A stretch of DNA of 64,000 bases, from positions 248,001-312,000 of the forward strand of contig CALYLX010000011.1 in the NCBI GenBank assembly GCA_944990035.1, written 5' to 3'. Numbering within the stretch: position 1 is the stretch's first letter; every line of letters begins with the position of its first letter. Under the pieces are notes generated by a model. That model did not search any database. It saw only the letters and a list, made by a program, of their open reading frames with translations, and was not told the DNA's origin. The position numbers were made by a program, and so were the translations under genes. Source of the stretch: Clitopilus passeckerianus (Eukaryota; Basidiomycota; Agaricomycetes; Agaricales; Entolomataceae). Shown here piece after piece: positions 1 through 11,964 of the stretch.

Positions 1-810
1 CATGGTGTTACCTTGTTGCCTTCTGCTCGCTGTTACCTTCGTTCGTCTGGTTATGCCTATGTCTTATGTATTTCCCTTGTTCGTCAAGTAATTCTGGTAG
101 TGAATATATATCCTCATATGATATTGTTATAATTGTTCCTTTCAGAGTGCTTTGAACTACTACCACATGTGGCTTTCAAAAAATGGCCGATTTTCCTGGC
201 CTTGTATCCGTTGTACATCATGATGGACGTACCTGTGTTCTGCGTCAGGCGAGGGCAAACCTATCAAATTTCCTTGCTTTGTCCTAATCCCGAATCCACG
301 AGTTCCTCAAATTTTCCTGAATGATTAGAAACCGACTCCGGTTCACACAGATTCTTGCTATGTGCTTTGACACAGCGTGTTCACCAGGTGTCGCCTGCCA
401 AAATCCAACAAAGGGGAGACCTTGCGCCTCCTTCCCAAATCGGTTGAACACGCATTGATCTCTAACCACCACCTTCACTTCGACCGATTCTACTCTCTCT
501 ACCGACTGTGCATTCCCTATGTTCTCTACGGCTTGTACTCGCAGCGTGTTCTGGGATCCTAAGGTCTACAAAGGGGTATCGCGATAACTTGCGTCCTGGT
601 GCGAAAATGGGATGATGAAACTGCCTATCTTGAAAAGGTTTTGCTTGCTTTGACTGGGTTCGCTTTGGCTTCATTTCGAGTGTTGGCTGGGGTTTCTCTG
701 TGGTATAAGACGTTCTGGAAGGATGAGACGAAAACCTCAGTCTCTCGGGCAATCTAGTTCTCTCGCAATCTCTTCTCGAATATCTCTTCTCCGCTCGCAA
801 AGTCTTTACC
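1..810. other. Left-edge non-coding stretch
   Basis: No reading frame here matches a family I recognise. The last 200 bases are rich in C and T (several TCTC runs just before the ATG at 811), as is common in promoters and 5' leaders of basidiomycete genes, so this end probably holds the promoter of the following gene. Confidence 0.4.
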
Positions 811-1533
811 ATGCCTTATGGAAATACTCTTCACCCTTCCACTGGCTCTCTCCAGAACGGCTCCTCCACTCTCGTAGGCGCAGTATGCACCTCCCCCGCT
901 GGTGCCTGTTTCGCTTCTCCCAACCGCCGTCGACTTCCTCAGGCAATCTGGGCCCCGACGACTAGATGGCGTCATACCGTCAATAACCTGCCTGCTCTCA
1001 GCGCTCCTATTCTCTTTGATATTCTTGGGTATCAGTATCAGGGTATACCAATGCGGGAGTTGACCACTCGTGGTCAGGCTGGTTTGGATCAGATTATTTC
1101 TGGGGCGACGGATTATGTTTTTAGGCGTATGGAGTCGCGGAAGATTACGCTTAGGATTATTGTTAGTCTTTCTTTTTGGCTCTTTGTATTTACCTTTCTC
1201 TAACTCAATATGGTTGATGTAGTGGCCTGGGTACGAACATATGGACTGGTATCGGTCCGTTGATCTGGAGGTCGATGGCCCAACTACCCGTTCTCAGCTT
1301 GCTACTCTCATAGCCACGCAAATCGCTCGCTTCATGGAGGTTTGTTGAAGCCACTCTTGTCTCAGGGTGCATATCTAATACTACGCCTCCAGCGCTGTCG
1401 CACAGAACCTGGATTGAATCCCCATTGGAAAATCGGCCCTACAGGACTTCGCTTCGACCAAACAATACTCGTTGGGCTTTTCCACGTCTTCGCTGACGTA
1501 TGGCAAGCCGATATTGCTGTGGACTTTCGCTAA
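811..1533 (+). CDS. Conserved Agaricomycete protein of unknown function
   Basis: Three exons give about 200 residues. The first runs from the ATG at 811 to about 1161, ending in RKITLRII. A GT..AG intron ending in GATGTAG follows. The second exon starts WPGYEHMDWYRSVDLEV and ends RFMEV or RFME at about 1339, and the third begins after CCTCCAG near 1390 and ends DVWQADIAVDFR at the TAA at 1531. I remember similar mushroom hypothetical proteins with the same landmarks: a SPNRRRLP stretch, a WPGYEH block, a GP-TR-QL block and a closing VWQAD motif. No catalytic motif, signal peptide or membrane segment is visible, and the function is unknown. The gene is probably intact, because the frame stays open across both introns. 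Confidence 0.65.
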
Positions 1534-2208
1534 ATTGAATATCCTTTACCCCGCAATTTGATCAAAACAAAAAACAAAAAACGAGCTTTGCCAAAATACC
1601 CTCCATCGCCACTGCTCGTTCCTTGCTCTACCAATCTAGACTCTGCGCCACTGTAAACTTAGACCTCGCACCGCTTGTTCCATCGTATCCACATTTTGTC
1701 TCTCTGCATATTCACAGATATCCACTGTATTCTGCCATCCCTGTATTCATGATAGTGATCCAAATAGACATGCCTTCCGCTGAATCGCATCAATTCCTGA
1801 CAGTTTCTGCTAAGGTTCTCCACTGCTTGGCAGTCCGGTGAATTGCATAAATCCCTGAATTACTGACGTCTCAAGTACCTGGCTATGCACTTGCTTTGCA
1901 ACAGAAAGCACCCGCCCACCGCCAGCATCATGCCATCATTGGCTGCTGTCACCCGCATTTCCAAATATGTGCATCTAGACCTTCCCCACTACCACCATCT
2001 GCACCCGACCAAGGTCCAATGTACCCTAATGTACCTGCCCGATAGGGTTTCCCCGCACAACCTTGCGGGGATCCCTTTCACGGTTGTCTGGGCAGGAGAT
2101 TTCATATCCGCCTCTGTGAATATAACAAGGGCGGGACCGACGGGCTAACCTGCTTCCCAACGTGCTCGCTGCCAAGTCCACTCCTCTTCAACTTCCGCGT
2201 CTCTAGCC
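1534..2208. other. Intergenic region upstream of the DUF6534 gene
   Basis: This is spacer between two genes on the same strand. Short open frames occur but show no family motif or coherent exon chain. The A-rich run at about 1565-1580 lies just past the upstream gene and fits a 3' flank. The 200 bases before the ATG at 2209 presumably contain the downstream promoter, but I see no convincing TATA box. Confidence 0.4.
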
Positions 2209-3652
2209 ATGGCTACTACAGAGTATCAGGATGTCGGCCTGCTTCTGGGTGCTGTTGAGATCGGTGTCTTGGTTTCCATGATGCTTTTCGGCATGACTAC
2301 AGTCCAGGCGTACGAGTACTCGCGTCGGTTCTCCAATGATCCTCGATACATGAAAATCGCAGTGCGTTCATCCGCAACTCATGTTGCTCTTTCGCAACCA
2401 ACCTAACATCGGATAGGTTTCCTTACTCTGGCTGTTGGAGCTCGGGCACTCCGTCTCGATTTGTCATACATTGTACGAGATTACGATATCGCAATATGGA
2501 AGGCCCTGGTCAATGCTCAACAATCTTCCGAATTCGCTGAGTGTTGCGGTGTTGCTGAGCGGATTTATAGGTCCTATGGAACAGGTACACCCTCCTAGCC
2601 CTCCTATATTCTCGGACCTGGCTGATCGATCTGCTCAGACCTGGTTTGCGTACCGGATATACAAGTTCTCGGGATCAGCAATCCTACCACTATTCTGCGA
2701 AGCCTTGTCGATATTCCGCCTAGGTGGAAGTTTCGGAATTGCTGTCATCGGAATACAGGGACCAGATCTAGAGACCTATAAAAGGCGAGTGAGCTGGCTG
2801 CTGGTCGCGGTTCTGACCGTCGGTGCAATCACGGACATCGTCTTGGCTGCTGCTCTGTGTTTCTACCTGATTAAGAAGAGGGGTGACGGGTTTAGGAGAA
2901 CGACCAGGTTGGTGGAGAGGATTATGAGGTGGGCCATAGGTAAATGCGTCGTTTATTTTCAGGTGTCAAACCGGCTTAATGACTGAACAATTTTCTAACA
3001 GAGACGGGAGTTGTCACTAGGTATGCACCGATTTTGATATTCTTATCGTTCCCAGATGGTCAAATGCTCACGGCGTGGTGACTGTAGCGTCGGGGCACTC
3101 TCTGTACTCATTGCTTTCCTCGTGGGACCAAATACATGTAAGTCATCTTTGCGGCATAAAATGTCAATCCCGCTCATGTTCACTATTTTGTGAAATAGTC
3201 GTTTGGATCGGACTGTTCACCATCCTCTCAAGACGTGCGTGCCTAATCCCGTTCACCTTGATCTTCCTCCGCTGACCATAAATCGCCAGTGTTCTCGAAT
3301 TCATTCCTAGCCTCGTACGCGTCCAACCTTCATCCTTCCTCTAAGATGAACTGAGAAGTTTTCCCCAGGTTGAACGCACGACCGAGGTTTGCCAGGTTAT
3401 GGCAGGAAGAACTCGTCCAACAATCAGTTAGCAGTGGAAGAGAAAGTATCCCGCACCACTCCATTAGCAGGGTGAGTTGTCAAATCTGCCTTCACGGGGC
3501 TATGCTGACTTCATGACGCTGTGAAACAGCCCCGGCTCGATCTGTCGAGGATCGAAATTCCGCCGACACCGACAAAGGAGGAGCTATTTCCAAGCCAGGA
3601 TTCTGCAACTCCCAAGCTGAGCCCGCTAAGTCCGGTCTTCCATGCAGTCTGA
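2209..3652 (+). CDS. DUF6534 family multi-pass membrane protein
   Basis: This is an intron-rich gene for an integral membrane protein of the DUF6534 family, which is strongly expanded in Agaricomycetes and has no established function. Joined exons read MATTEYQDVGLLLGAVEIG, then VSLLWLLELGHSVSICHTLY, TWFAYRIYKFSG, ERIMRWAI-ETGVVTS, VWIGLFTILSR, VFSNSFLAS and LNARPRFARLW. The last four blocks are the hallmark C-terminal order of the family (ETGxxTS, small hydrophobic exon, xWxxL, FSNSxLASLNxR). Several hydrophobic segments fit roughly seven membrane spans. A Ser/Pro-rich cytosolic tail ends PLSPVFHAV at the TGA at 3650. The start is the first ATG of the frame, in the context AGCCATGG. At least six introns are needed, all with GT..AG ends, and no break is seen. 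Confidence 0.85.
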
Positions 3653-3781
3653 AAGGTGTCCAAGTCGCATGGAGAAGATGATCATGAGGACTTGTGGATA
3701 TTGTTGTAATATATGATATTGATATTTTGATACAAATCTTCGTGTAGGAGGAACCTATATACCCCGAATCGAATACAGATC
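3653..3781. other. Convergent spacer between the DUF6534 and GH5 genes
   Basis: Both neighbouring genes end into this 129-base, AT-rich spacer (repeated ATAT and TTGTAA-like tracts around 3700-3735), which must hold both polyadenylation regions. No other feature is visible. Confidence 0.4.
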
Positions 3782-5251
3782 TCATGCCCTGGCCTTGAGA
3801 GTAGCAGAGTGCTTTGTGAGGAGAGAGTAGACATCGGTGTTGGGGTAGACAGCAAATCCGTCGTTGGGTGTATCGCCAGTGGAGAGGTGGGAGCCGGCTT
3901 GCCTAGAAATTATCAAATATCGGTCAGCACCATTCCATCTCCGATGTATGCATGAGGAGAAGATTATACCAAATGAGGTCACCAGTCAATCCAGAAGAAA
4001 CGACCTTGTTGAGCCAAGCGGTGTAGGTTGAGACCTGGTTGGAGGTCACACCGAACTCTTCAATAATAACTGGCTTGTTGGCCTTCGTCATCGAGGTAGC
4101 ATGGTCGGCAATCCACTGAGTTCCCCAGGCCTGAGAGTTGCTGGACTGGCCCCATCCTTCGGGGTAGGACTAATTTCGAAATCAGCTCTACTGCTCACCA
4201 CGCAGTCAAGGGAACGTAACCGACATGGAAAGTACCGAAATCAATAGTGGAAATGGCCAAGTTAGCATCGAAATCAACGCCTTCGGAGCCTTGGTAGGGG
4301 TAGGTAGGAGCACCGGGCTGGTTGTAGAAACCTTCGTCTCCAATAGCGACTAGATGGTTGGAGTCGATGGATTTGATGTAGGAGGAGATTTCCTTGGCCC
4401 AGGCGGTGATGGTTGCGGGTTTGCAGCTACCAGTCCAGGTGCTGTCAGGAAATATGAGTCCCTCAGTCGAAGCCAACATGAGTCTATCGGTCAGCTTACC
4501 CAGTGCTGCCCTTGCACCTCGGCTCATTGGAGAGTTCCCAAGCCATGATGGTGGGCTCGTTGACGTAGCGCCCAACGAAGGCCTTGATGTAGTTCTTATA
4601 CGCGGTCTTGACGGAGGCGTCAGTGTAGAAAAGGTCATGGTTGCCAGAGCCGAGAATCTGCTTGACGTAGACGTCCATTCCGCCATAATCAGCCCAGTTA
4701 TTGGTGCTAGTAGAACAGGGAAATTGAGATGGGTACAAGGAACAGAAGGAATCCGGACGAACAGTGCTACAACCAGGCGAAGGCCGTTAGCTTTTGCTGC
4801 AGCAACGACGTTGTCAAAATTCTGGAGGCCAGTTGAACCATAGTTCACGGTGGGTGTTTTGCCAGACCAGCTTTGATAGTAGATACCATTTGGGCTAGTG
4901 ACTTCACGGAAGCCCCTGAGAAACCTGTGAGCTTCAAGATCACCAGATGACAAGGAGATACGAACCAGGTTCGGACAACGGTAGCACCAGTTTTGGCGAT
5001 ATCTGAGAAAGCTGTGTTCATAGTGGCGCTAGAAAAACCTGACAAGCCGACCCAGTAGGAGTTGGAACTAGAAGGTGATTAGATACATTGTCAAAGTTGC
5101 AGGAGAATACATACCCAACGACGGTGTACTTGGATCCATCGAGAGTGAACCTAGTTCCGGATGTTTTCACAAATCCAGTTGAGGCAGATGGAGCGGCCGC
5201 GAGAGCGGGAATGACGATGGCAAGAGAGATAAGGCTAAGGAATTTTTGCAT
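3782..5251 (-). CDS. Secreted endo-1,4-beta-mannanase, GH5 (subfamily 7-like)
   Basis: This enzyme should hydrolyse internal beta-1,4-mannosidic bonds of mannan and glucomannan outside the cell. The start ATG at 5251 is chosen because it begins a signal peptide ([21 protein letters not shown]); the longer frame adds eight charged residues upstream of it. The mature part begins close to the catalytic domain ([21 protein letters not shown]), so there is no N-terminal CBM1. GH5 landmarks appear in order: [22 protein letters not shown], the acid/base Glu in [22 protein letters not shown], and the nucleophile Glu region [10 protein letters not shown]. The C-terminus reads [21 protein letters not shown]. 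Several short introns interrupt the gene. A TTTATAAA at 5290-5297 is a plausible TATA box about 40 bases upstream of the ATG. It is transcribed away from the GH134 gene. Confidence 0.9.
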
Positions 5252-6744
5252 CTTGGAAACGCTTACCTCTAACACGAGCGCAAACCAGTCTTTATAAATG
5301 GTGTAGCATGAGGTTCAAGTTATCCCTATGGTCCAGTTGGAGCTCGTCGTCCTAGAAAATGTTGCGAGATATTTCCGTCATTGCAACCACATCCGTCAGC
5401 TGCGACGATTTCTCCCTTTCGACGCTATAACGTCGAGAGCAGAGAATAGAGTTCCACACCGATTTGTTGCGGAATACCCGTCACCGACGTCGAGCTCGGA
5501 AAAACTAAATATCACCTGGCATGGCACCTGCGTAGACGCCGGCGCGGTTACACTCACCTGAGAAGTAGACGAGGAGTCGCCGTGTAATAATAGATTACCG
5601 GGAAACAACAAATAGGTCTGCATTGATAGGTCTGTTGCGGTCAAGCTGGGCCATGTTGAGATCTTCATTGTTTAGTCAACGAGGACGGGCGGGGCGTGGT
5701 CCCGGTCCGAGGCTACTCCCGGAAAAGAGAGACGACAATGAAGCGAACCTCGATTACCCCTTTTGGGCCTGTCTTCACCCAACATTGACGTTTGTACATA
5801 TTCCCCAATGTTACGAACGCGCTCACCCACAGACATCCGAAGGCAGCCCATTGTGTTGGCCTGGTAGATATCTCGTTATGACTTTATGAGAAACTTGCCG
5901 GAAAAACACCTGAGCACAATCCGGGGGAACACCTTAAACTTGAATGTGCTTTTCCTGCCGCGATCTAACATGCCTGTCACCATACAGTAGTTCGAAGGGG
6001 GGCTGCAGACTCCCGTGATCTGGGACCTGAGTATGCTCTTACATGCATATGTACCTGCAACTTCCCGCAACTGTCATGTCGGTCTTCGCGCTCTGGCCTG
6101 CTGTTGTGGCGTGTCGCAGAAGTGCACGGTCCGGGACGGTCATTTAAGACCACACTACGGCTCACGGTTTTTAAATCTAAAGGTCTTTTGGCTGTTCTAT
6201 TCCGCTATCTATCAGCACGTTTCAGCGTGATAAACACCTCGATCAGACTCTTGGTTAGACAGTTGTCGCAGCTCATCTCCAAATTCGCGGCAGGACCAGC
6301 TGGAACCAGCAAAATAATCAGATACAGACACGCCTTGCCGGGCGACCCCCCTCGGGCCGCTGCCCACACGTTGATTTTCACGGCTCTGGCAAATTTGTCC
6401 GACGAGTATCCTAGAAATTGAATTGCCGCAAATGTCATCCGATGGCCAAGCTTAATACCTCGCGGAATCGACGGACTCTTGCAAAAAACGCTGTTGGTAA
6501 GTGGCAGTGGCTAGCCAGCCACATTGGCCAACATGTGTTGACACAGACTACCCGTAAGTCTGCTCATTTGACCCTACCTCTTCCCGAGTACCCTCCGCCA
6601 ATATATCCGTATCCGTAGGTCAAATGCCCGAAAGGAGAGAAGCTAGCATTCTCTTGGGGGGTATACGTTCAGAAAGATATTTAAGCTCGATAACTCTGCC
6701 TTCTTGCTTCAGCAAACGTCCTACGAATTTGTCTTCAAACCAAT
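5252..6744. promoter_or_regulatory. Shared divergent region between two mannanase genes
   Basis: No gene is supported in these 1.49 kb between the start codons of the GH5 (-) and GH134 (+) mannanases, so both promoters should lie here. TTTATAAA at 5290-5297 sits next to the GH5 start, and ATATTTAAG near 6678 sits about 65 bases upstream of the GH134 ATG. Scattered GGGG/CCCC motifs occur, but not more often than chance. Shared control is an inference from geometry and matching substrates. Confidence 0.5.
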
Positions 6745-7729
6745 ATGCGCGTCACCACTCTTGCCGCCGTCTTCGCCTCTCTTTCTGCCGTAGCAATTGC
6801 TTCACCTCTCTCCGGAACTGACGAACGCAATGCTGAACTCTCTTCCCGAACTCTGGGCGACCACGGCTCCTACACTATCTCAGGTCTTGGTTCCAGGAAG
6901 AAGCAGCTCAGCGCCTGTGGCGCGAAGTACCTAGACATGGCCATCGCCATGCTAGAGTAGGCGTCCAAACTATATACCAGTTAGGCCTCAAACTAACACT
7001 GGATTGATTAGGACCGACCGCATGACTACAGACTACAAATACGGCGATGGTAAAACTGGAGATGCTGCCAACTTCGTAGGTGCCTCCGCTGTAAGACATG
7101 TGCCTCACTAATAAGGTCGTCAACCCTGAAGGGTGTATTCAAGCAGAACTGGGGAATGCTCCGCCAAAGCGTTGGGAGGTACAAGGGGAAGACCGCGTTC
7201 GTGCTAGAGCCTCAGTTGATGTGTATCACATTTCTGACGGGTTGACAGTAATGATTGGAATACAGGCGCCGAACTCAACAGCAACCTGTGCCTTGACATT
7301 CAGTTGCGACAAGAATCCCAGAACCACTTCGGAGAAGGTTTGTAGCCTAACGTACTAAGTCCCCCTCCTCAATACTCATGACTTCTAGGACTCTGGATGG
7401 CTGGTCATCGTAACGGCGCTAGGTGAGCCGAGCTCCAACTTTGGTGACTGATTTATATCTCATTGGGCGCTGCGATAAAGTGGACTGTCAAACCCCAATA
7501 CTCAGGACATCCAGAACTACAAGGATGGTGTTTACGTGAGTTTCTTCATATCTGCAAACCATACTGCCTTGCCGATATTCTCGCCTTTAGTGGATTCGGG
7601 ACCAGCTCCAGTACGGCAACAATGGTGCCGATATGACGGTAAGGGTTCTTCGTTCTTGTCTATTAGCAGTGACCCAACCTCAATTTCCAGTCCGATGTTC
7701 GTTTCTGGGTCAACGTGCCAGCGATCTGA
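6745..7729 (+). CDS. Secreted GH134-type endo-beta-1,4-mannanase
   Basis: This is a small secreted enzyme of about 200 residues. The ATG at 6745 begins a signal peptide (MRVTTLAAVFASLSAVAIA). After splicing, the frame reads YLDMAIAMLETDRMTTDY, then KYGDGKTGDAANFG, VFKQNWGMLRQSVGRYKG, AELNSNLCLDIQLRQES, LWMAGHRNGA, GLSNPNTQDIQNYKDGVY, WIRDQLQYGNNGADMT and finally DVRFWVNVPAI before the TGA at 7727. I assign GH134 from the MLE...YGDGKTGDAANFG region. The Glu of MLE and the Asp of YGD are 12 residues apart, the spacing of the reported acid/base pair (Glu45/Asp57) in the characterised Streptomyces GH134 enzyme with a lysozyme-like fold. Seven or so short introns are needed. The neighbouring GH5 gene has the same predicted substrate. 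Family assignment is from memory of motifs. Confidence 0.75.
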
Positions 7730-8374
7730 AGTCATCTCCATTGGCTGGCATTGCAGGCTTTGGAGGAGGGATCACAAGAACAGGTGTAAAGATATTAGTT
7801 TTCCAAGTATTGTAGTCCATACATAACGATCGGAATCTATCGTCAAGTCTTATTCTCTCGGAGCTTCCGTTTTCGAATGCTTTGCTCATACGTGCGTGGC
7901 CACCTAACCTCTGGTTATGGAATTTACAGGAGTCGACCGGGATGGAAGTATACCCACTCATACTAGGGAGATATTCGAAATTGCATTGCCGCCTTGAATG
8001 TAGAGCTGAGAGGCGGTGGTGTCTCTTCTTCAAGTTGAGTGTACCAGAGGGCAGAGAACTGCACCACCAAGAAAACGAAGAGGCATGGAAAGTAGTATTT
8101 GCATATAGGCGCCAGATCCTAGAGACACTGCCCAAAGACACAGCAAACGGCTCCAGCGAATGGCATGGTCAATGTAATGTGTAAAGCTAGAAGTATCTCC
8201 TCACTTACGTTTCTTTTTATGGAAATCTAGGATTTTCTGAACCAATCAAATTCGTAGAAACCCAAAATAAATACGTGCAAATATTGTCCCAAAATCGATC
8301 CTCACAACCCACGTGGTTCGTAACAGCCTCACGCGCCCAGTCACGCACAATTTCTTTCCACAACGGTCCACGCC
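7730..8374. other. Intergenic region upstream of centrin
   Basis: I see no supported gene here. Minus-strand open frames overlap the end of the GH134 gene but carry no family motif. The last 150 bases before 8375 presumably include the centrin promoter. Confidence 0.4.
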
Positions 8375-8975
8375 ATGTATACCTCCTCAGCAGCACAAAA
8401 AGCCAAAAGGCGGACCCATACGCGTCCAGAACTCTCTGACGAACAAAAGCAAGAGATTAAAGAGGCCTTTGAACTGTTTGACACGGACAAAGATGGCTGC
8501 GTGGACTACCATGAACTGAAGGTCGCTATGCGCGCTCTGGGATTCGACTTGAAAAAGGCGGAAGTGCTGAAAATACTACGGGACCATGATAAGACGGGTC
8601 ATGGGCTTATGGACTTTGAGGACTTTGCAAAAATAAGTGAGTCGTCGCGTCTAGTGGTCGCGGAAATTTACCCTTACTGACGCGTTTAGTGAGCGAACGG
8701 ATACTGGCAAGAGACCCTATGGAGGAGATACGGCGCGCGTTCCAACTGTTCGACGACGACCACACAGGCAAGATCAGCCTACGGAACCTACGGCGGGTGG
8801 CAAAGGAGATTGGCGATCGACTAGAAGACGACGAGCTGTGAGTAACGACATTGTCCTTCCCCAGAAACCTGCTAATGCGCCTTTCAGTCAAGCAATGATA
8901 GATGAGTTTGACTTGGACCAAGACGGAGAGATAAGCGAACAAGAGTTCATAGCAATTATGACGGACGATGCATGA
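8375..8975 (+). CDS. CDC31: Centrin (Cdc31-like EF-hand protein)
   Basis: This is a calcium-binding protein of the centrin family, which acts at microtubule-organising centres (the spindle pole body in fungi) and in mRNA export. Exons are about 8375-8636, 8690-8837 and 8888-8975, with canonical splice sites and introns of about 50 nt. A short basic N-terminus ([20 protein letters not shown]) precedes four EF-hands. The first is canonical ([13 protein letters not shown]). The second loop is degenerate ([15 protein letters not shown]). The third ([13 protein letters not shown]) and fourth ([13 protein letters not shown]) look usable. The linker [13 protein letters not shown] followed by [18 protein letters not shown] is typical of centrin rather than calmodulin. 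The protein ends IAIMTDDA. Calmodulin is the main alternative but fits less well, because of the N-terminal extension and the ALGF helix. Confidence 0.9.
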
Positions 8976-11964
8976 GCCTCCTCTACTACTTGGACATTCT
9001 TTGCTACCATCATCTCCATCTACCACATATCGTTACCTCGCTCTTTATGGCTTTCTATGCGTAACTGTGTGAGTATATCCACTGCCTTTCTTGACTGGAC
9101 CCGAACTCATTTCTTCGCAGATTCTAGACCCTAGCTACACTCGGCTTTGTATTATCAGCGCTTTAACATAATGTTATTCATCGTGCATCATGTGGCATCC
9201 AATATCTACTTCACGTACATCTCAAGCAGCGTTTATCGCCGCAACTCCTTGAAGCCGTGTCCCTTTCAGCGAAATGGGCTAAAACTCCAACGCTGTTCTG
9301 CTCAACCTTTTCCCTACGAAACTCTCATGAACGCACAACTTCTCCGCAGTACATCAATACCGAATGAATATGTGCTTATGAACCTGACTACAGGCGCTAG
9401 CTCTTGACATGTGGCTTCAGCAAGTCGATCAAGCTTTCCGCCATACATGAACACCGGATATCAATCTGCCGTCATGTATGTTCCATGCTGGCAGTTCATT
9501 ATGCTGGGTGATCCTGGTTGAACGGAGCCAATCGTGCTCATCTAAAGGCCCCTTCTTGCGCTTAATGCCGGCGGGCAATTAACATGACGATCACGGAGTC
9601 GCAACTTAATGAACTGTATAGCCTCGGTTATGAGCTATGGCTACTTTCCGAAGGTGTTCATTGTGGAGGTATGACCAGAACTCGTCCTGTCCGGGATGAA
9701 AACAGCATGCTAACGTGATGAGCCAGGAGCAGAGTATCCTTGGTAAGGTATGGAAGAGGAGTAGGTTCTGGAAATGTGGCTTGCTCAGGACACTCAGGAC
9801 CCGATGCAGCTACGCATGCAGCTCATGGCATGGAGGCATCATGCAAGGTACTGCATCCTCGCTATCCATCGCTTCCAGAGTCTATCGATCCGCTCCGTTC
9901 GTTCGATCATTTTAAGCATTGTATGCTCGGTGCTCCCATGACCCGTCTAATGGCATGCACACACATCCTCGTATTGGTTTATCACACATGGATCAATTGC
10001 ACCCACCTCATCCAGCACCTTCAATTTGCTGTCGGCATCTCAACTCCAGCCTCTCTGGCGCGTGGCTTGTTCGATCACTCCAACACTATTAGAGTGTATT
10101 CAACGATCATCATGTGGGCCACGACTTGTGGCTGTTGAGTCGGCGTTGGAGTCACCCATCCCTCGAGGTCTGCACTGCTTATTTGCTGCCGGGGCCTGGC
10201 CAACGGAACACCCTGGAATCCCTGGGTGGAGAGATCCACGAGGAGATCAGGTGGACTCAACGCAGTACTAAACTTTGTCTGCCTCTGCCTCGTGCATGCC
10301 ACAAGTACGCCCTCAATGGCTGCATCCCTGCCTTTCCTGTTCAAAGGCCTCTCCCCGCCGTATTTGTTTCAAATCCATACTCTGATTTGCACCCAGAGTC
10401 TTTAGAAAGCTATTAACCATGCGTTTTCTCGTCCTTGGACCGTTATCTTCGGGACTACCCATGGAATTTCTCGCGATGTCTCGCGCTGCCTATTGGGTTG
10501 GCGCCCATACACTAGAGACGCTCGCTGGCGCTCATACAATTCTGCGAGCTCTGTACAAGATTCGATGGGAAATGATTCGCCTGTGCCAACGTTCTCAAAG
10601 TAACTAAGAAGCCTCTTGTCGATCCTGCTTTGCTGACTGTTAGGAAACCGTGATGAACATTAGCTCCCTGACCATGTGCACCATTGTCGCATGTACCTGT
10701 AAGTTGGCGTCGACGCATACAACGTGTCCTCGATACATCTCACAAGATCTCCAGATTGATTGAAGATCGTCATTTGCTCGCGGCTCACCCTTTCATGCAC
10801 CCCAGCCCTCTAGCGAGCCCCGTTTTCGAATGATCCGGGCTTTGGGGCATTAGGCTTTTAATCAGGGCGCCATGTGGCGCCATTGCAACTCGGACTTAAC
10901 GCCCTCGCGAAATGAAATCCAATTCTCGGCGCCTTGTCATTGCCTTGGAGCACTGCACTTCGAACGTGCGAAGAGAGGTGGGTGTGGTGATTTCACCAAA
11001 ATATCACATCTGTTGCTCGGCGATTCGAATAAATTCGCATGCTTACTAGGAATTTCCCTTGGTTCCTCGTGATTGTTTCACCAGGTACATATCTGAGCCT
11101 TTGTTCTCAGCGACCTTAACTTTAGGCACATCCTTGAAGACGTGCCTGGGAAAATGAAAGCTAGACAAGATTGCCAGACGGCAAGCTGTGACCATGATAA
11201 GGCTTGATACGTGTCCTGAAATTGTGACGCTCCCCGAAACACTTTCCACTGATTCCCCCTCCCTGAATGGCGACGAGCGCGGAGAGGGCTCAAGTCGAGA
11301 ATGGCCTAAGAATATTCGAGGTTAGAACGACCGAGTGGCTCGCATCACCCTCGAAACAGCAGCAACAAGCTCAATTGACTAATGGTAACGTTGTCACAAA
11401 ATCGATTACTTTATTGGCAAAAGAAAATACGCTAGGTTATTGATGACTATAATATAATAGCAAGAATATACGAACTATACATGGTTAGATATAATACGTT
11501 AGGCAGTCGATAAGTAATTCAGCATCATGTCATGAATTGGTGTCCAAATGTGTGAGAAGGGTATCGATGGTGGCGAAGTGTGAAGTCATATAGAAGCATC
11601 TCTATATTCGTCAAAGGCATGAATGCTGATATAAACGAGAACTAACAAGACCCGGAGATGACGAAAAAAAATTGCATGGGTAAATGACCAACATGGCGTA
11701 GAGGATATGTGACGGAAACTCTGCGTCAAGACCAAAGAATTGCATGATGGGGGAGAAAAATCCTTAAAGAATAGAAGACCGGAAGGTGGCAAGAGTCATC
11801 GGCCGAAGAGTGAGTAGAGTGAAATAGACTTGACATCCACACTTTCATCGACAAGTGTATCATGTGGCACGCCCAAGCATTTTTGGTGGCACAGCGCTAA
11901 CCGATCCTGTCCATCCTGTCAGCCAAGAAACGGAAGTAAAGCATCGTGAGGAGCCCATACCGTA
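8976..11964. other. Gene-poor intergenic region of 3 kb
   Basis: No gene can be supported. A possible exon chain on the plus strand (ATG at about 9583 reading MTITESQLNELYSLGYELW, then a splice-bounded piece near 9793-9850 reading DPMQLRMQLMAWRHHA) cannot be joined in one frame. The bases nearest 11964 are the 3' flank of the C2H2 gene and are AT-rich around 11400-11530. Confidence 0.4.

Noticed and set aside
5252..6744. AGGGG/CCCCT stress-element matches (5757, 5996, 6348) and SYGGRG carbon-catabolite matches (5689, 5921) between the mannanases
   Set aside because: Motifs this short are expected several times by chance in 1.5 kb on both strands, so they do not show control by the nearby Msn2-like factors or by a CreA-type repressor.
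9583..9850. Possible plus-strand exon chain starting MTITESQLNELYSLGYELW
   Set aside because: Successive splice-bounded pieces do not stay in one frame and match no family.
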